Below, piece after piece: positions 24,783 through 32,054 of a DNA stretch of 32,771 bases. Position numbers and translations under genes: made by a program. Position 1 is the stretch's first letter, and each line of letters opens with the position of its first letter. The notes under the pieces were generated by a model. The model ran no database searches and was not told the origin of the DNA. It worked only from the letters and a program-made list of their open reading frames with translations. The stretch covers positions 1 through 32,771 of the forward strand of contig JAQUWD010000047.1 in assembly GCA_028693055.1 (NCBI GenBank), written 5' to 3'. The DNA comes from Eubacteriales bacterium. GTDB lineage: Bacteria > Bacillota > Clostridia > Christensenellales > Aristaeellaceae.

Positions 24783-25337
24783 ATGAATGCTACAGAGAAA
24801 GCAAGAAGGACACGCCGCGATTTTTTCAAGGAGGTAGGCTCTTGGATCAGCGCCTTGCTGCTAGCCGTTGTGATTGCCCTGCCTATTAAAGCCTACGGCT
24901 TCGAACTCATTCGCGTTGACGGGTCGTCTATGGAGGACACCCTACAGAACCAAGAAATCATGTTCGTTACCAAATTTGATTATCTTTGGCAGGAGCCAAT
25001 GCGTTTCGACGTCGTAATCTGTGGATATCCGAATCGAACGGAGAATTTTGTGAAACGCATCGTGGGCTTGCCCGGTGACAGGCTCAGCATTGCGGATGGG
25101 CGGCTTACCGTCAACGGCGTTACCTACCCGGAGGAATATCTGACCTATCGGCCCAATTACACGCTGCCGGAAATCACTGTGCCGGAGAATGAGTACTATG
25201 TATTGGGTGACCACCGCAGCAATTCCAACGACAGTCATATCATCGGGCCGTTGCCTCGAGCGCTGATTCGAGGGCGCGTGCGTGCGGTGCTCTATCCCTT
25301 TTCCACTGCCCGCTGTTTGGAAGACGCGATGAAGTGA
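24783..25337 (+). CDS. lepB: signal peptidase I
   Basis: Type I signal peptidase that cleaves signal peptides of exported proteins at the outer face of the membrane. The 184-residue chain has one N-terminal membrane segment (about 20-36). The catalytic Ser49 is in VDGSSMEDTL and the general base Lys91 is in NFVKRIVGLPGDRL. The structural block YVLGDHRSNSNDSH is followed by the usual IIGPLPRALIRGRV. AAGGAGGG precedes ATG 24783. It is the third gene of the ECF sigma operon, so its level may rise under envelope or secretion stress. It may be one of several signal peptidases in the cell. Confidence 0.95.
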   Translation: MNATEKARRTRRDFFKEVGSWISALLLAVVIALPIKAYGFELIRVDGSSMEDTLQNQEIMFVTKFDYLWQEPMRFDVVICGYPNRTENFVKRIVGLPGDRLSIADGRLTVNGVTYPEEYLTYRPNYTLPEITVPENEYYVLGDHRSNSNDSHIIGPLPRALIRGRVRAVLYPFSTARCLEDAMK

Positions 25338-25456
25338 GAGTGCAAGGCTTCGCCGCCTTTGGTGAAAGCAGCGCATGCATCCTCTACGGTTGCACCACAA
25401 AACCGATCCGTAGGTTTCGCAACGCTCGCACTTTGCCGCTCATGCCTAACGAAAAA
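25338..25456. other. intergenic, nothing recognised
   Basis: About 120 bases after signal peptidase. An open frame crosses it (25334-25564), but it runs through the next promoter and has no ribosome binding site. I see no clear terminator; a short AAGGC/GCCTT stem near 25344-25360 is too weak to call. Confidence 0.4.
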
Positions 25457-25479
25457 TTGCTTTCCTTTTCCGCCGTCTG

Positions 25480-25488
25480 TGGTATACT
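25480..25488 (+). promoter_or_regulatory. extended -10 promoter of the MFS exporter leader
   Basis: TGG-TATACT forms an extended -10 (TGn plus TATACT at 25483-25488). The -35 is poor, as is common with extended -10 promoters. Transcription would start near 25495, giving a leader of about 170 bases. Confidence 0.6.
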
Positions 25489-25494
25489 GTACCC

Positions 25495-25664
25495 ATTCAC
25501 AACCAGAAGGAAGGTCGCACCATTGCTCCTCACCATTGCCTTGGCTCCGTGCAAGATCCTGTAACGGACAGGACGGCACGGAGCGGCTCAGAATCCGCCT
25601 TTTCTAGTCCGTTGTGGATCTTGCTCGTTTTGATTGGTTACTCAAAAACGAAGGAGCAAGATCA
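25495..25664 (+). promoter_or_regulatory. structured leader with occluded ribosome binding site (candidate attenuator)
   Basis: Three elements occur in order. First is a short open frame at 25523-25564 behind AAGGAAGG. Second is a hairpin whose 5' arm lies in that frame: GCTCCGTGC (25544-25552) with GCACGGAGC (25576-25584), plus an inner TCCTGT/ACAGGA stem. Third is a long hairpin pairing GATCTTGCTC (25617-25626) with GAGCAAGATC (25654-25663), extended by GTTTTGA/TCAAAAAC, which buries the exporter's AAGGAG (25651-25656). GCAAGATC occurs both in the leader frame (25551-25558) and beside the ribosome binding site (25656-25663), so the GATCTTGC arm can pair with either. AACGGAC (25563-25569) can also pair with GTCCGTT (25607-25613). 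This is the layout of drug-inducible attenuators; the switching path is inferred. Confidence 0.6.
25523..25564 (+). CDS. putative 13-residue leader peptide
   Basis: From TTG 25523 the frame reads MLLTIALAPCKIL and stops at TAA. AAGGAAGG (25507-25514) lies eight bases upstream, and the predicted transcript starts about 28 bases before it. Codons 8-10 form the 5' arm of the first leader hairpin, and codons 10-12 contain the GCAAGATC alternative pairing element. An ATT at 25522 in another frame would open a 48-codon frame ending at the exporter's start; it is the main alternative. Confidence 0.4.
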   Translation: MLLTIALAPCKIL

Positions 25665-26987
25665 ATGATGAAATCAGTTAGTAAAAACGGGCTTCACGCC
25701 TATTATCTTCTTTGGTCAACACAGGTGCTGTCCGCTCTGGGCAGCGCAATGACAGTTTATGCCTTGGTGCTATGGTCCTATCAGCAAAGCGGTTCGGCGC
25801 TGCAAACGGCGCTGCTTTCGGTTTGCTCTTATGCGCCTTACGTGGTTCTCAGCATTTTTGCCGGTTCCCTTACCGACCGCTGGAACCGTAAGGCTGTGAT
25901 GCTGGTTTGCGATACGGCGGCAGCCCTTTCCACCCTTTGCGTGCTGGTATTGCTGGAGCAAAATCGGTTGGAGCTGTGGCATCTGTATGCGTTAAACGCG
26001 TTAAGCGGCTTGATGAACACCTTTCAACAGCCAGCCTCCGAGGTGGCAACCACCTTGCTGGTGCCCAAGGAAAGCTATCACCGGGTCAGCGCCTTACAGG
26101 CGATGGCCGGTTCCCTAAACACCATTTTAACGCCTGTCATCGCCACGGCGCTTATTGCCTTCAGCGGGCTACGGTTGGTAATCTGGATTGATTTGGCAAC
26201 CTTTTGCATCGCGTTTTTTACTTTGCTTTTTTTCATTCGCATTCCCCGTGTGGAGGAAGGAAAGCCCAAGGAGAGCGTGCTGCGCTCCGCTAAGGAGGGG
26301 CTTAACTATTTACGAGGAAACCGCGGCGTCCTCAATATCATCTTGTTTTTGTCCGCCATCAATTTAGTGGCCTCCATGTACGAGGCGGCGCTTCCCGCCC
26401 TGATGCTTTCCCGGCCCGGAGCCGGTCAGGAGGCGCTGGGCTGGATCAAATCTACCACAGGCTTTGCCTACTTGGTGGGCAGCGTGCTGGTAACCGTCAC
26501 CAAGCCGCCCAAAAACAAGGTGCGCGTCATCTATTGGACGCTGGTCATTTCCATGTGCACGGAAAACCTAGTGTTGGCGTTGGGTCGAGGCCTTAGCGTC
26601 TGGTGCTTGGGCGCAGTGATGGGCTGGCTGCCCATTCCCTTTATGAACACCAACCTCAACGTGCTGATGCGGGAGCAAATCCCCGTGGAGCTACAGGCGC
26701 GGGTCTATTCTACCCGCAACTCCCTGCAATTCTTTACCATTCCGCTGGGCTATCTGCTAGGCGGCATGTTTATTGACAACGTATTGGAGCCTTTCATGGC
26801 GGCGCAGACGGCTGGCTCACCGTTGATCAGCCTGCTGGGCAGCGGAAAGGGAAGCGGCGCGGCGCTATTGTTTCTGTTTATGGAGCTGGCTGGCGTGCTC
26901 ATTTGCTTACTAGCCGCAAGGGTGGAGCCCTTTCGGGGGCTGTTTCAAGCCTCAAAGCGCAAAGCAAAAAAACATAGCGCCATCTAA
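25665..26987 (+). CDS. MFS efflux transporter (DHA3/Mef-like)
   Basis: Major facilitator exporter of about 440 residues and 12 membrane segments, similar in layout to the macrolide-efflux (Mef) and other DHA3 proteins. It opens HAYYLLWSTQVLSALGSAMTVYAL. The motif A loop is AGSLTDRWNRKAVM and NTFQQPASEV follows membrane segment 4, both typical of this group. ATG 25665 (or the adjacent ATG 25668) has AAGGAG eight bases upstream, inside a stable hairpin, which implies regulated translation. An in-frame GTG at 25614 would put the hairpin in the coding region and has no ribosome binding site. The substrate is unknown; a ribosome-targeting drug would fit the attenuator-like leader. The gene's last 200 bases are duplicated in decayed form at 27718. 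Confidence 0.9.
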   Translation: MMKSVSKNGLHAYYLLWSTQVLSALGSAMTVYALVLWSYQQSGSALQTALLSVCSYAPYVVLSIFAGSLTDRWNRKAVMLVCDTAAALSTLCVLVLLEQNRLELWHLYALNALSGLMNTFQQPASEVATTLLVPKESYHRVSALQAMAGSLNTILTPVIATALIAFSGLRLVIWIDLATFCIAFFTLLFFIRIPRVEEGKPKESVLRSAKEGLNYLRGNRGVLNIILFLSAINLVASMYEAALPALMLSRPGAGQEALGWIKSTTGFAYLVGSVLVTVTKPPKNKVRVIYWTLVISMCTENLVLALGRGLSVWCLGAVMGWLPIPFMNTNLNVLMREQIPVELQARVYSTRNSLQFFTIPLGYLLGGMFIDNVLEPFMAAQTAGSPLISLLGSGKGSGAALLFLFMELAGVLICLLAARVEPFRGLFQASKRKAKKHSAI

Positions 26988-27040
26988 ATGCAAGAATTTT
27001 CCACATTGAATCGTTTGATGATTAAAAGGTGGAATGCAAG

Positions 27041-27631
27041 ATGAGGATGAAACGGCTATGGTTACTCGTATGCTTTGCTCTTCTGTTATGCGCGTCCGCG
27101 CTAGGCGAAGCCGCTCTCACCCCGGAGAAAGCGATAAACGTCGCGCAAGCATTGACAGTAAACCAGTATCTACAATGGGAGCTGCCATCGCTGCGCTGGA
27201 CGGTAGAGACGGATGCGGATTATGGACGGATGTATGTAGAAGGGCTACAGCAGAACGACGTCGAGGAATTCCTGGATTTTCAGGCTTTTCAAGTGTTTAT
27301 GGACCTTACCGGGCGCGTGTTTTACATCAGCAACGGCTTTTCGAATTATATGGACGCAGTGGTGGGCGACCCGGACCGCATGGAGGAGGACGAGAGCCTA
27401 GCGAAGCAATTGGATGAGTACGCGCTGGCCTTTGCTGATTCCCTGCGCTCCGGCGCGTCCAACCTTATCGAGGGCTTTGAACGCCCCGAAGCGTCCTATT
27501 ACGGCAGCTACCGCTATCTGTCCGTATATGGGCTGAGCACCGACGCGAACGGCGCTGCCAGCCGTACGCTGTTTGTGGTGCAGGTGAAGCCAGAATGGCG
27601 GGTGGTATGCTACAGCGAGGGTACGGATTGA
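27041..27631 (+). CDS. hypothetical secreted protein
   Basis: A 196-residue protein with an N-terminal signal peptide (basic MRMKRL, hydrophobic WLLVCFALLLCASALG, likely cleavage near GEAA). The mature part is acidic, rich in aromatic residues and has no cysteine pattern except one near the C-terminus. I do not recognise a family. ATG 27041 follows AAAGGTGG at correct spacing; an in-frame GTG at 27029 lies on that site. It starts 53 bases after the MFS exporter with no promoter seen between them, so it may be co-transcribed. Its position between the exporter and a decayed copy of the exporter's 3' end suggests it was caught in a local duplication. Confidence 0.75.
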   Translation: MRMKRLWLLVCFALLLCASALGEAALTPEKAINVAQALTVNQYLQWELPSLRWTVETDADYGRMYVEGLQQNDVEEFLDFQAFQVFMDLTGRVFYISNGFSNYMDAVVGDPDRMEEDESLAKQLDEYALAFADSLRSGASNLIEGFERPEASYYGSYRYLSVYGLSTDANGAASRTLFVVQVKPEWRVVCYSEGTD

Positions 27632-27639
27632 AAAAGCAG

Positions 27640-27670
27640 GCGTAAAGCGCGGTTGCAGCTTACGCTGTTT
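27640..27670 (+). terminator. possible weak terminator
   Basis: GCGTAA(A)GC pairs with GCTTACGC (one bulged A) and is followed by TGTTT. It lies just after the stop of the secreted-protein gene. The T run is short. Confidence 0.35.
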
Positions 27671-27717
27671 AGGCTTCCGCCCCCTGCCCCAGCTTCGCCT
27701 CTTCCTTTTCGTACAGC

Positions 27718-27920
27718 GTATTGGAGCCTTTCATGGCGGCGCAGGCGGCTGCCTCACCGCTGATCAGTCCGCTGGGCAGCGGAAGGGGAAGCGGCGCTAT
27801 TGTTTCTTTTCATGGGACTGGCCGACGTGTTCATTTGCTTGCTAGCTGCAAGGGCGGAGCCCTTTCGTGGGCTGTTTCAATTTTCAAAGGTCAAAGCGAA
27901 AAAGAACAGTTTGTATAATG
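27718..27920 (+). pseudogene. decayed duplicate of the MFS exporter 3' end
   Basis: From 27718 the sequence matches 26781 onward of the MFS gene. The first 79 bases differ at only about six positions and encode LEPFMAAQAAASPLISPLGSG against LEPFMAAQTAGSPLISLLGSG. A five-base deletion in a GCGGC tandem repeat then shifts the frame. The match continues out of frame through GGAGCCCTTTCG-GGGCTGTTTCAA to the end. The remainder of the copy (all upstream domains) is absent. It is a remnant, not a gene. Confidence 0.85.
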
Positions 27921-27930
27921 ACCATTTATA

Positions 27931-27966
27931 AAAGCTGGCCACTCCCAAAAAAGGAGGGCCAGCTTT
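27931..27966 (-). terminator. terminator of the beta-galactosidase operon, possibly bidirectional
   Basis: A ten-base stem (AAAGCTGGCC with GGCCAGCTTT) is extended by CTCC/GGAG around an A-rich loop. Read on the minus strand it is followed by TTTTATAAAT, and it lies 40 bases beyond the beta-galactosidase stop. Confidence 0.7.
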
Positions 27967-28006
27967 GCTTCACAACTTATTTACTCTGCCAGCGGAGCTC
28001 TTCCCT

Positions 28007-30055
28007 TTAGCTCCTTTGGAGAATAAGCAGATCATAAGGAAGAATGGTCTGCTCTCCTTGATGGAGCGCGCCGGTAAGCGCATCCTGCATTTGTGCGGCA
28101 ATCTCAACCGTTTGCGGTTCTCCAGTGTAGTTTAACAAGAAAAACCACTGGTGCTCGCCGGAAACGCGGAGAGCCAATTCGATATCTGCCGGGCAGGATA
28201 CCAACGCATCATAGGGCGATAGAACGCCGCATATAGCCAACAGCTTGACGGCGGTAGCTTCTGCAAAGCCGCTGCCTAGATAGTAAGCTGCTCCACCGTT
28301 TGCATACGCTCGGCGGGTCATGGCGCATTCGCCGTCCAGATAGCTGCCAGCAAAGAAAGCTAGCGTCTCTGTGCCGTCGTTGGGAATCAAGGTTTCCCAA
28401 AAGCCTAGCGCTTGCAGCCTGTCGTCATTCCACCGAATCTCTGTTTGCTGGGCAGGATGCGGCAAGGTATATTCACGGACGGTTATACCGCAAAGAGACG
28501 CCGCAGGACCCGGCATAGGCCGCATGGGGCAACGACCATACTCATCCTTGTAGCCGGTACGCGCGCCCAAAACCAACTTGCCTCCCAATTCGCAATACTC
28601 CTTTAAAAGCGTAGCTGTTTCGTCACTTAGGATGCTCGGATGGGGATAAAAGATCATGTCATAAGCTCGTAGATCTTTCGCGGTCATATGGGGTTGTAAA
28701 TAGAGTAAATCCATAGGAGTATGGGTGTGCTGACTGGCAGCAAAAATGGCATTACGGGATGCGTGATCAAGCGGGCCGTGCCAAAGGTCGCGCTCACCGT
28801 CCCACTCATTGGGGTAATCGTTAAGCAAAGCCACCTTGGCGACGTATTTGCTGCCTGCAACAGACGTCAGCTTTTTAAAATCCCGATGAATATGCGCAAC
28901 CTCATCCAAACGGCGGTTAGGAGTGTTGGCATAATCATTAAGCCCATGCCAGTAAATTTCCGTTCCGTAGGGAGCGGTACGCCAACGAAAATAGCTGATA
29001 TAGTCCGCGCCGTTGGCAACCGCCTGCATCGTCCATAAACGCATTTGTCCGGGCAGAGGCATAGGCGCTAGCATGGAAAAATCCCACCCGTTCGCGCCGG
29101 ATTGCTGCTCCATTACACCAAAATTCGGGGAGAGCGCACGTGCACGGCTCAAATTCATTGACCACATACGATCGCCCAGCTCTCCGTCGCGTTTCCCGTT
29201 TATCCCCTCTTGACCATAGGCGAAGTTAGGATAGCTGTCGTAGGTCATAAAGTCTAGGCATTCCTGCGTATAACGCTCGTTATCTAGATGTCCGAAGATG
29301 CCGTTGGTGGTAATAAAGCGCTGACCAACGAGGGGACGTAGCAGGTCACTTTGCAGCTTGACAAAGCGGATAGCGCTCAGAGAGAAAAATTCCTTTTCCA
29401 ACAAAGCCATATGCGGATTGCAATGACCATGAAGAGAATGACGTTCCAAATCCACCTGATTCCACTCGCTATAGGTCTGGTTCCAAAAACGCGCGCCAAT
29501 CGCGTCGTTCAATGCGTCCAGCGTGACAAACTTTTCTTCAAGAAAAACGCGGAAGGCTGCACGGTCCGCTTCGGAATAGAACTCATTCATTTCACAGTTG
29601 ATTTCGTTATCGATTTGCCAACCCACAATGGCGGGGTGCTGCCCGTAGCGTTCAGCCAGCACAGAAACAATCTTTTTGACGTAGCGCAGATAGACGGGGG
29701 AGTTATAGTTGTAATGTCGGCGATGCCCATGATGCATCAAGTTACCGTCCTTATCCGCGTTCAGCGTCTCCGGATAACGAGTCGTAAGCCATGCGGGCGG
29801 GGTAGCGGTGGGCGTGCACATAATGACCGTCATACCCTCCGCGTACGCTAGGTCCAAGAACTTGTCAAACAAGTCAAAATCAAACACGCCCTCTGTGGGC
29901 TCGACGATGTTCCATGCGAACTCGAACACGCGCACACGTTCAATGCCAAGGGCTTTCATACGACGTAAATCTTCCTGCCAAAGCGTTTCAGGCCAGTGCT
30001 CCGGATAGTAGCATACACCGAGCATGAGATGGTCCAGATGAATGGATTTTTCCAT
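28007..30055 (-). CDS. GH42 beta-galactosidase
   Basis: Glycoside hydrolase family 42 beta-galactosidase, 682 residues, probably intracellular since there is no signal peptide. The TIM barrel opens LGVCYYPEHWPETLWQEDL. The acid/base Glu151 is in GWQIDNEINCEMNE, and the nucleophile Glu316 is in NFGVMEQQSGANGW. The C-terminal part contains the trimerisation-like and beta-sandwich domains, ending QTILPYDLLILQRS. GH42 enzymes act on short beta-galactosides rather than only lactose. ATG 30055 is chosen because a G-rich AGGGGG site is ten bases upstream; a TTG at 30064 is too close to it. It is the last gene of a sugar ABC operon, 15 bases after the permease, so the transporter probably imports galacto-oligosaccharides. 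Confidence 0.96.
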   Translation of the reverse strand: MEKSIHLDHLMLGVCYYPEHWPETLWQEDLRRMKALGIERVRVFEFAWNIVEPTEGVFDFDLFDKFLDLAYAEGMTVIMCTPTATPPAWLTTRYPETLNADKDGNLMHHGHRRHYNYNSPVYLRYVKKIVSVLAERYGQHPAIVGWQIDNEINCEMNEFYSEADRAAFRVFLEEKFVTLDALNDAIGARFWNQTYSEWNQVDLERHSLHGHCNPHMALLEKEFFSLSAIRFVKLQSDLLRPLVGQRFITTNGIFGHLDNERYTQECLDFMTYDSYPNFAYGQEGINGKRDGELGDRMWSMNLSRARALSPNFGVMEQQSGANGWDFSMLAPMPLPGQMRLWTMQAVANGADYISYFRWRTAPYGTEIYWHGLNDYANTPNRRLDEVAHIHRDFKKLTSVAGSKYVAKVALLNDYPNEWDGERDLWHGPLDHASRNAIFAASQHTHTPMDLLYLQPHMTAKDLRAYDMIFYPHPSILSDETATLLKEYCELGGKLVLGARTGYKDEYGRCPMRPMPGPAASLCGITVREYTLPHPAQQTEIRWNDDRLQALGFWETLIPNDGTETLAFFAGSYLDGECAMTRRAYANGGAAYYLGSGFAEATAVKLLAICGVLSPYDALVSCPADIELALRVSGEHQWFFLLNYTGEPQTVEIAAQMQDALTGALHQGEQTILPYDLLILQRS

Positions 30056-30070
30056 AGAATACAAATCCCC

Positions 30071-30967
30071 CTATTCTTTGATAGCGCCAGCCGTAAGACC
30101 GCTCATAAAAAAGCGAGAAGCGCATAGGAACGCTGCCAGCAGTGGCAGCACTGACATAGCGCTTGCAAGCATCAAAGCGCCGACATTAGAACCGCGCGAT
30201 TGATCTCCCTTCAAGTAGGACAGCATAATCGGAAGCGTATACATATCCGTGTCGCGCAGCACTAACATAGGAACCATGTAGTCATTCCATGTGTTGACAA
30301 ACTGCATGATACCAAGCGCCGAAAATGCGGGAATTAAAATAGGTGCAATAACCCGGAAAAAAATGAGCCACTCGCTACAGCCGTCAATCTTAGCTGCTTC
30401 GGTTAACGACACCGGCACATTGTTCTGGCAATACTGTCTCATCCAAAAAATACCAAATGCATTAGCGCAGCCGGGGATAATCAGCGCCTCGAAATGATTG
30501 ATCCAGCCTAATTGTGAGATGAGGATAAACCACGGCACAACGCTTGCCAACGCAGGAACCATCATCGTACCCAGCAAAATCGAGAACAGGACCTTCTGCC
30601 CGGGAAAGCGATAGGTTGCAAACGCATAACCGCCCATGGAGCAAAACAGCAGCACCAGTGCGGTACTGACCACAGTGACCAGTACGGAATTGCCAAAATG
30701 ACGATAAATATTAACGGCGTTACTCATGAAGGCGTAGTTATCGCCAATAGCTGCACCAAACCAAAACGGCGGTGGAAAGGCGTAGATCACATGCGTTTCA
30801 TGAGTGGCGAGAACAAACATCCAGTAGAAGGGAATAATCATTACGACGGATAGCAGCACCAGCACCAGATACAAAGCGATTTTTGCCACAAGGGGGTTAT
30901 TTCGTGCAAATAGATACGTGATTACACAAATTGCAAGGACGATTAACAACAATGTCATACCCGTCAT
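30071..30967 (-). CDS. carbohydrate ABC transporter permease (MalG-type)
   Basis: Second membrane subunit of a CUT1-type sugar importer, 298 residues and six membrane segments. The coupling loop EAAKIDGCSEWLIFFRVIAPILIP is the EAA motif that contacts the ATPase. The C-terminus FFMSGLTAGAIKE is typical of MalG-type subunits. ATG 30967 overlaps the stop of the first permease as ATGA. No ATPase gene is present; such operons commonly share a housekeeping MsmK/UgpC-type ATPase encoded elsewhere. Confidence 0.94.
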   Translation of the reverse strand: MTGMTLLLIVLAICVITYLFARNNPLVAKIALYLVLVLLSVVMIIPFYWMFVLATHETHVIYAFPPPFWFGAAIGDNYAFMSNAVNIYRHFGNSVLVTVVSTALVLLFCSMGGYAFATYRFPGQKVLFSILLGTMMVPALASVVPWFILISQLGWINHFEALIIPGCANAFGIFWMRQYCQNNVPVSLTEAAKIDGCSEWLIFFRVIAPILIPAFSALGIMQFVNTWNDYMVPMLVLRDTDMYTLPIMLSYLKGDQSRGSNVGALMLASAMSVLPLLAAFLCASRFFMSGLTAGAIKE

Positions 30968-31914
30968 ACGCGGCGTACCCCCTTTTCCGGCTTGTCACGT
31001 TCTGACATCAAATACTGTAGCAGCAGTGAGATAATAATAACTGCCACGCAGATCACATATGCCACAGCTGAAGCCACACCGTAAATGTTGTTCCCCTTGG
31101 GAGCTTTATTCAGCAAGTAAAGCATCATTGTATATCCCTGATTATTTGTACCGCCCGTCAGAGAGTTTGTGAGAATATAGGGCTCGGTGAACAAATTGAC
31201 CGTGCCGATTGTCGATTGAATGAGCGTAAAGAGAATAATGGGTTTAAGCAGGGGTAAAGTTATGCGAAAGAAGGTCTGGGTAGGACGTGCGCCGTCGATG
31301 GTTGCGGCTTCATACACATCGTTGGAAATGCCTTGCATGCCTGCCAAATAGATGACCATATTCCAGCCCATCCACTTCCATGCAAACATAATGATTACTG
31401 CCGTCTTGATGTATTCACCCGAACCGCCAAGCCAATTAACCGGCGGAATCTTTAAAAAGCTCATGAAATAGTTTAGCAGCCCAAAATTATACCCGAAAAA
31501 TATCTGAAATACGAGCGTAATAGCAACGACGCTTGTAACCATAGGTAAGAACATAATCGTCTTGAAAATTTCTTTGCCTCGCACCTTTGGACTATTGAGG
31601 ATATACGCCATCACTAAACCGCCTAGTAAAATTGGAATATGAGCAATGACGCCGATAAATACGGTGTTCTTTACCGCAACGAGAAACGTCGGATCGCTAA
31701 AAATACGGGCATAATTATCCAAACCCTTCCATTTCATCGCGCCAACGCCGTCCCAACGGAAAAAGCTAATGTAGAGTCCTGAAAAAATTGGATATAGACC
31801 AAAAATTGCAAACAAAATGAAGAAGGGCGCGATGTACGCATACGCAACCTTGTTGCGCTTGATTTGCCGCCACAGCGTATCGCGCCGCGCGGTTTTGACA
31901 GTGCTCTGGATCAT
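30964..31914 (-). CDS. carbohydrate ABC transporter permease (MalF/UgpA-type)
   Basis: First membrane subunit of the same importer, 316 residues. It opens with a basic N-terminus and YAYIAPFFILFAIFGLYPI. The EAA loop is YEAATIDGARPTQTFFRITLPLLKP. GAGGTGG lies six bases before ATG 31914. It pairs with the MalG-type subunit to form the channel. It is separated from the binding-protein gene by 140 bases that contain a hairpin. Confidence 0.94.
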   Translation of the reverse strand: MIQSTVKTARRDTLWRQIKRNKVAYAYIAPFFILFAIFGLYPIFSGLYISFFRWDGVGAMKWKGLDNYARIFSDPTFLVAVKNTVFIGVIAHIPILLGGLVMAYILNSPKVRGKEIFKTIMFLPMVTSVVAITLVFQIFFGYNFGLLNYFMSFLKIPPVNWLGGSGEYIKTAVIIMFAWKWMGWNMVIYLAGMQGISNDVYEAATIDGARPTQTFFRITLPLLKPIILFTLIQSTIGTVNLFTEPYILTNSLTGGTNNQGYTMMLYLLNKAPKGNNIYGVASAVAYVICVAVIIISLLLQYLMSERDKPEKGVRRV

Positions 31915-31994
31915 AAGCGTCCACCTCTTTCTAGGCTATTGCTGAACGATTTTTTGGCGGCGTATGAATCGATAAAAATGCATATTGAGCGAGA

Positions 31995-32028
31995 GACCTT
32001 TCCCCTCGCCAAAGTAAGAGGAAAGGTC
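31995..32028 (-). other. intercistronic stem-loop between binding protein and permease
   Basis: GACCTTTCC and GGAAAGGTC form a nine-base perfect stem with a 16-base loop, about 25 bases beyond the binding-protein stop. Read on the minus strand there is no U run, so an RNA-stabilising or attenuating role is more likely than full termination. Confidence 0.5.
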
Positions 32029-32054
32029 CCTTTTCACCAGTATCTAACAGAAGT

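Noticed and set aside
25334..25564. 76-residue plus-strand open frame after signal peptidase
   Set aside because: It crosses the extended -10 promoter and only its last 13 codons have a ribosome binding site; only that part is kept, as a putative leader peptide.
25582..25604. GCGG/CCGC stem followed by CTTTTC in the MFS leader, considered as an intrinsic terminator
   Set aside because: A four-base stem with an eight-base loop is too weak; the RBS-occluding hairpin downstream better explains control.
29351..29851. 166-residue plus-strand open frame inside GH42 beta-galactosidase
   Set aside because: Antisense shadow; the beta-galactosidase is intact with both catalytic glutamates.
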